64,000 bases of DNA from an uncultured Collinsella sp. (GTDB lineage: Bacteria; Actinomycetota; Coriobacteriia; Coriobacteriales; Coriobacteriaceae), in the NCBI GenBank assembly GCA_900554325.1, contig USHA01000002.1, forward strand, positions 1-64,000, read 5' to 3'. The translations under genes and the position numbers were made by a program. Each line of letters starts with the position of its first letter. Within the stretch, counting starts at the first letter, position 1. Positions 60,180-64,000 of this stretch are shown piece after piece. The notes beneath the pieces are model-generated. The model was not told the origin of the DNA, did no database searches, and saw only the letters and a list, made by a program, of their open reading frames with translations.

Positions 60180-60216
60180 AAAAAAATGTGACAAAGGGAC
60201 AGTCCCTTTGTCACAT
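60180..60216 (-). terminator. Palindromic terminator of xpt (REP-like, GGGACAG core)
   Basis: A 31-nt palindrome, TGTGACAAAGGGAC-A-GTCCCTTTGTCACA with one more A-T pair outside (60186-60216), is followed on the minus strand by seven T. It is 28 bp past the xpt stop and just before arfB. The same GGGACWG palindrome family occurs at 59708. Confidence 0.85.
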
Positions 60217-60243
60217 CGCATACCAATCGCTTGTGTTGCGCGC

Positions 60244-60822
60244 CTAGGCGAACGTGATCTCGCCGTTCTCGCAGTCCATTTCGGCGATACGAGCCAGGCT
60301 CTCAACGCGGAAACCGCGCTCGCGGAGCTTATCGCCGCCGCCCTGGAAGCCCTTCTCCACGGCAATGCCGATACCGGCAACCTCGGCGCCCGCAGCCTCA
60401 CAGATTTTGATAAGGCCCTCAAGCGCGCAACCGTTGGCCAGGAAGTCGTCGATAATCAGGACTTTATCGCCCTCGGACAGGAAACGCTTACCAACGATGA
60501 CCGGGTACTCCTTCTGCTTGGTAAAGGAGTAGATAGTCGTGGCATACTGCTCGCCGTCGAGGTTGATGGACTGCGCCTTCTTGGCAAAGACCACCGGCAC
60601 GCCGCCAAAATGCTGGGCCGCGATGCAAGCCATTCCAATGCCCGAAGCCTCGATAGTCAGGATCTTGTTGATCTCGACACCCTCGAACAGACGGGCCCAC
60701 TCGGCGCCCATGTGGTCGAACAGCTCAACGTCGCACTGATGGTTGAGGAAGGCATCAACCTTAAGGACGTTACCGGCCTTTACGATGCCGTCATGGCGAA
60801 TACGATCCTCAAGCTCCTGCAT
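60244..60822 (-). CDS. xpt: Xanthine phosphoribosyltransferase
   Basis: A 192-residue PRTase salvaging xanthine to XMP. The PRPP-binding loop [17 protein letters not shown] (about 122-138) and the N-terminal [14 protein letters not shown] plus [14 protein letters not shown] are characteristic of Xpt. GGGG precedes the ATG with good spacing. No purine riboswitch was visible in the 157 bp upstream; TAGACT there may be a -10. It ends at a palindromic terminator. Confidence 0.95.
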   Translation of the reverse strand: MQELEDRIRHDGIVKAGNVLKVDAFLNHQCDVELFDHMGAEWARLFEGVEINKILTIEASGIGMACIAAQHFGGVPVVFAKKAQSINLDGEQYATTIYSFTKQKEYPVIVGKRFLSEGDKVLIIDDFLANGCALEGLIKICEAAGAEVAGIGIAVEKGFQGGGDKLRERGFRVESLARIAEMDCENGEITFA

Positions 60823-60979
60823 GGCGCAACCCCTTCTCGCGGCAACGATGCCGCGCGATTAATAAACGTTGTTCGATAGTCTACCACGGACCGACCCCCG
60901 CCTGCCCCACAAGCCGCATCGCACCACAAACCAGTCTTTTTGGGACGGCGCGAATCGTGGCAGACAGCCTCCCAACACG

Positions 60980-62284
60980 CTAATGGCGGGCGCGCATCTT
61001 CACCAAACGCACCATGGCAAGCGCAAAGCCCACGGCGGCCACAACCATAAGCACGTAGAACACCGATCGAAAGCCGAATAGGAATACATCCGGACGGCCT
61101 GCAACAAAACTGGTCACGGCCTCGCCCATCGCCACGCTCATCTGCCCATAGAGGATATGCGAACCTGCCGTAATACCCAGCGCCATGCCCGCATAGCGCG
61201 CCAAGCTGCCCAAGCTACCTGCAAAGCCAAGTGCCTCGCGCGGAGCCGAGCCCATGTACAGCGAGTTGTTGGGGCTCTGGAAAATCGACGTACCGCACGA
61301 CATAAATGCGACGCAGCACACGATCACAGGGATAGAAGAGTGCTCGTTGAGCGTGCTTACTGCAAAGAGACCGCACACATACACGCCCAGGCCGACCGCC
61401 GTGGGACCCTCGCAGCCAACACGGTCCGAAACCGTTCCCGAAAGCGGGCCGATAAAGGCATTCACCATTGGCAGCGCCAAAAAGAGCAGTCCGGAAATGT
61501 CGGAACCAAAGCCGTGGGCGTCCTGAAAATAGAACGGCAGAATAAACTCGGATGCGCCAATGCCAACGAACACGATGAGCATGCAGGCAAGGTTGATAGT
61601 GAAGGCCGAATTTGCAAAGCAGCGACGCGCGGCCTCCGCCAGCGACATGGGGCGTTCACCGGCCTCTGGCCTAACATGCGGCAGCGTGTAGAGCCCCACG
61701 ATAAACGAGATCACGCCAATGGGCAGGTTGATGAGGAAGATGCTCTCCCAGGGAAAGCTTGCCACCAGCATGCCACCGAGCACGGGGCCACACATCATGC
61801 CGAGGGCCACAAAGGTCGCGAGAATACCCATGGCACGGCCTCGTTCGCGCGCCGGGAACGACTCGGTGATGATACCCATGTTGTTAGCCATGGCCGCCGC
61901 GCAACCGACGCCCTGAACAATGCGCGCCAGGATAAGAACCTCGAGCGAACCCGAAAGGCCGCACAGCAACGAGCCGACCGTAAAGACGATTACGCCCAGC
62001 TGAAATACGCCCACCTTGCCGCGCACGTCGCCCAGGCGGCCAAACGGCAACATGGCCACGCACGTCGCAAGCAGATACACCGAGCTCACCAGCTGAATGC
62101 GATCGAGGCCCACGCCCAGCTCCTTTTGCATCACGGGCAGCGCCACGGTCACGACGGTCGAATCCAGACACACCATAAACGTCATGATGAGCACGGTAAA
62201 CAGAATCGCCCATTTGTTCTTGCCATGGGTATCGCCCTCTAGGGCAATGTGCTCGCGGCGCAGCTGCTCTGCGGTTTTCTCCAT
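60980..62284 (-). CDS. MFS drug-efflux-type transporter (DHA2-like)
   Basis: A 434-residue major facilitator with about twelve helices. Motif A FGRLGDVRGKVGVF, motif C GMMCGPVLGGMLV and the first-helix DSTVVTVALPVMQKEL fit DHA2-type drug:proton antiporters. The substrate is unknown. ATG 62284 has AAAGG six bases upstream; the ATG two codons earlier is too close to it. It lies downstream of the sulfhydrylase gene past a terminator. Confidence 0.87.
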   Translation of the reverse strand: MEKTAEQLRREHIALEGDTHGKNKWAILFTVLIMTFMVCLDSTVVTVALPVMQKELGVGLDRIQLVSSVYLLATCVAMLPFGRLGDVRGKVGVFQLGVIVFTVGSLLCGLSGSLEVLILARIVQGVGCAAAMANNMGIITESFPARERGRAMGILATFVALGMMCGPVLGGMLVASFPWESIFLINLPIGVISFIVGLYTLPHVRPEAGERPMSLAEAARRCFANSAFTINLACMLIVFVGIGASEFILPFYFQDAHGFGSDISGLLFLALPMVNAFIGPLSGTVSDRVGCEGPTAVGLGVYVCGLFAVSTLNEHSSIPVIVCCVAFMSCGTSIFQSPNNSLYMGSAPREALGFAGSLGSLARYAGMALGITAGSHILYGQMSVAMGEAVTSFVAGRPDVFLFGFRSVFYVLMVVAAVGFALAMVRLVKMRARH

Positions 62285-62310
62285 ATCCATCCTTTCGAGT
62301 GGCGCAACGC

Positions 62311-62357
62311 AAAAACGGGGCCCCGATCGCCTACAAACAGTCGCGATTGGGGCCCCG
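62311..62357 (-). terminator. Terminator of the sulfhydrylase gene
   Basis: On the minus strand a 15-bp stem CGGGGCCCCAATCGC / GCGATCGGGGCCCCG (one A-C or G-T pair) with a 12-nt loop is followed by five T, 69 bp past the stop. Confidence 0.88.
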
Positions 62358-62425
62358 CCTACGGAATCGGAACGAAAGGTCGCCGAAGCTTTCTGCCAGC
62401 ATCGGCGCCTCGCACGAACGCTAGC

Positions 62426-63709
62426 CTAGCACTGCTCGAGCGCCTGCTCAAGGTCGGCAATCAGATCGGCCGTGTCCTCGAGGCCGCACGACAGGCGCAC
62501 CATGTCGGCGGAGATGCCACAGGCGATGAGCTCCTCATCGTTCATCTGGCGGTGCGTAGCGTTAGCGGGATGCAGGCAGCAGGTGCGGGCGTCGGCCACA
62601 TGCGTGGCGATCTGGGCGAGCTTGAGGCTCTTCATAAAGGTCTCGGCCGCCGCGCGACCACCATTAAAGCCAAAGCTCACAACGCCGCAGGTACCGTTTG
62701 GCATGTACTTCTGAGCGAGGTCATAGTACTTGTCGCCCTCCAGGCCCGGATAGCTCACGAAACGCACCTTGGGATGGCTCTGCAGGAACTTGGCAACGGC
62801 CAGGCCGTTCTCGCAATGACGCGGCATGCGCACATGCAGGCTCTCGAGCGAGCTGTTCAAGAAGAAGGCCGCCTGCGGATTCTGCATGGGGCCAAGATCG
62901 CGCATGAGCTGCGCGGTGGCCTTGGTAATGAAGGCGCCCTCGCGACCGAACTTCTCGGCATAGGTCACGCCATGGTAGCTCTCGTCAGGCGTGGTGAGAC
63001 CCGGGAACTTGTCCGCATGGGCCATCCAGTCAAACTGGCCGTGGTCGACGATCACGCCGCCCAGGTAGGCCGCATGTCCATCCATGTACTTGGTGGTGGA
63101 GTGCGTAACGATGTCGGCGCCCCACTCAAAAGGACGGCACATCACGGGCGTCGGGAAGGTGTTGTCGACCATCAGCGGTACGCCGTGGTCGTGCGCGGCC
63201 TTGGCAAAGCGCTCAATATCGAGCACGGCAAGGGCGGGATTGGCGATCGTCTCGCCAAAGACGAGCTTGGTGTTGGGTTGGAAGGCTGCCTCGAGCTCTT
63301 CGTCGGTGCAGTCGGGGGCAACGAACGTGCAGGTCAAGCCCATACGACCCATGGTATGGGCAAGCAGGTTGTAGGTACCGCCGTAGATGGCAGAGCTTGC
63401 GACCACGTGATCGCCGGCACCGGCCACGTTAAAAATCGCGAGGAAGTTCGCAGCCATGCCCGAGCTCGTGAGCATCGCAGCGGTACCGCCCTCCATCTCG
63501 CAGATCTTGGCGGCAACCAAATCGCACGTGGGGTTCTGCAGACGGCTGTAGAAATAGCCCGACTCCTCTAGGTCAAACAGCTTGCCCATGTGCTCCGACG
63601 TGTCGTACTTCCACGTGGTGGACTGGTAGATGGGCACCTGGCGCGGCTCCGCATCTCCCGGGTGATAGCCGCCCTGAACACATGTGGTACCGATGGTCTG
63701 CTCGCTCAT
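62426..63709 (-). CDS. O-acetylhomoserine sulfhydrylase-type PLP enzyme
   Basis: A 427-residue Cys/Met-metabolism PLP enzyme. TTCVQGGYHPGDAEPRQVPI at the N-terminus, MLTSSGMAANFLAI, MVDNTFPTPVMCRPFEWGADIV and the PLP lysine in HSTTKYMDGH fit MetY-like O-acetylhomoserine sulfhydrylases, which make homocysteine from sulfide. Cystathionine synthase or methionine lyase activity cannot be excluded. AGCAAG is the only weak site before the ATG. It has its own promoter and terminator. Confidence 0.87.
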   Translation of the reverse strand: MSEQTIGTTCVQGGYHPGDAEPRQVPIYQSTTWKYDTSEHMGKLFDLEESGYFYSRLQNPTCDLVAAKICEMEGGTAAMLTSSGMAANFLAIFNVAGAGDHVVASSAIYGGTYNLLAHTMGRMGLTCTFVAPDCTDEELEAAFQPNTKLVFGETIANPALAVLDIERFAKAAHDHGVPLMVDNTFPTPVMCRPFEWGADIVTHSTTKYMDGHAAYLGGVIVDHGQFDWMAHADKFPGLTTPDESYHGVTYAEKFGREGAFITKATAQLMRDLGPMQNPQAAFFLNSSLESLHVRMPRHCENGLAVAKFLQSHPKVRFVSYPGLEGDKYYDLAQKYMPNGTCGVVSFGFNGGRAAAETFMKSLKLAQIATHVADARTCCLHPANATHRQMNDEELIACGISADMVRLSCGLEDTADLIADLEQALEQC

Positions 63710-63747
63710 ATCTTGCTCCCTTGCCTGGGTTACGTTTTATTCGGTTC

Positions 63748-63776
63748 ACGATACCGCTACCCTGCACCCCTCTCAA
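63748..63776 (-). promoter_or_regulatory. Candidate promoter of the sulfhydrylase gene
   Basis: On the minus strand TTGAGA (63771-63776), a 17-bp spacer and TATCGT (63748-63753), giving a leader of about 32 nt. Confidence 0.4.
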
Positions 63777-63867
63777 CCCATCCCCAAGGTAGGTTATGGG
63801 ACAAATTGATCCGGGGCATTTATCTCAAGCCTTGGACATTTGCTCGACAGATAAAAATGAGGCGCAC

Positions 63868-64000
63868 ATGAAGCTCTCGATGATTACACGCACCGTCACG
63901 GGTACCATAGGCGGGTACACCGTGACCAAGGAGACAACGATGAAGCAAATCGATACGGCCCAGCTCGACATCAACGCCTGTCAGGCTCAGGCTGCCGAAT
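63868..64000 (+). CDS. Start of an unidentified gene (truncated by the window)
   Basis: The frame from ATG 63868 (GAGG five bases upstream) reads MKLSMITRTVTGTIGGYTV and continues in frame through an internal ATG at 63940 that has its own AAGGAG site (MKQIDTAQLDINACQAQAAE). Either could be the true start. Only 44 residues are visible; no family is recognised. It is divergent from the sulfhydrylase gene. Confidence 0.5.
   Translation, partial: MKLSMITRTVTGTIGGYTVTKETTMKQIDTAQLDINACQAQAAE

Noticed and set aside
60823..60979. Purine riboswitch upstream of xpt
   Set aside because: The conserved three-way-junction and loop sequences of the class are absent; the region is GC-rich and otherwise plain.

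Overview
The window reads as a chromosomal segment of a high-GC, monoderm actinobacterium of the class Coriobacteriia. Collinsella is my best guess. The evidence is the protein style, a secretin-less Tad pilus locus, many GGAGG-type ribosome sites with frequent GTG starts, and families of GC-rich intergenic hairpins. This identification is inference from sequence character, not from a database comparison.

Region by region: 1-2.7 kb is a tyrosine-phosphorylation module of surface polysaccharide synthesis (chain-length protein, BY-kinase, PHP-type phosphatase) plus a GNAT acetyltransferase. 2.8-8.0 kb holds two sensor-kinase/response-regulator pairs with a lone pstB between them, divergent from a secreted D-Ala-D-Ala carboxypeptidase (8.2-9.6 kb). 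9.7-19.2 kb carries tRNA-Ser, tRNA-Arg and tRNA-Leu, a DUF4143-type ATPase behind a striking double palindrome, an 813-residue protein of unknown function, serS, a 51-residue membrane protein, proC, rlmH and an SPFH protein. 19.2-24.8 kb is a translation/RNA-modification cluster (GH5-like protein, rsmI, metG, rsmA, tatD). A 62-bp-period hairpin array and tRNA-Phe follow, then a BrnTA-like toxin-antitoxin pair.

26-35.6 kb is a complete-looking Tad (Flp) pilus operon, transcribed leftward in the order cpaB, tadZ, tadA, tadB, tadC, flp and several TadE/TadG-like exported proteins, ending with a DUF192 gene. No prepilin peptidase is present in the window. 35.8-44.2 kb contains rsgA, a P-type cation ATPase, pyruvate kinase, an unrecognised protein with a nuclease-like C-terminus, and a zinc-dependent phospholipase C-like protein. 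44.3-47.1 kb is an ECF-type nickel/cobalt transporter. Its promoter carries a perfect GTGTTAC-N14-GTAACAC site, which suggests NikR and nickel. 47.2-51.5 kb has pheT (without pheS) and a double-cubane-type 2-hydroxyacyl-CoA dehydratase homologue behind a leader ORF. 51.6-57.0 kb is a molybdenum block: moeA and mogA, then modA, an unusually large modB, and modC. The right end has a ClC transporter, a lipid kinase, an ArfB-like rescue factor, xpt, an MFS exporter, an O-acetylhomoserine sulfhydrylase and the start of an unidentified gene.

The least ordinary content is non-coding. At two tRNA genes the tRNA 3' end plus its terminator (60-62 nt) is duplicated around related 127-131 bp inserts. A third tRNA has an inverted copy of its T-arm just past its terminator. 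Other notable elements are the 62-bp hairpin array, REP-like palindromes sharing a GGGACWG core, a 130-bp element with 17-bp inverted ends, and several structured leaders. No CRISPR array, insertion sequence with transposase, rRNA or prophage was seen.
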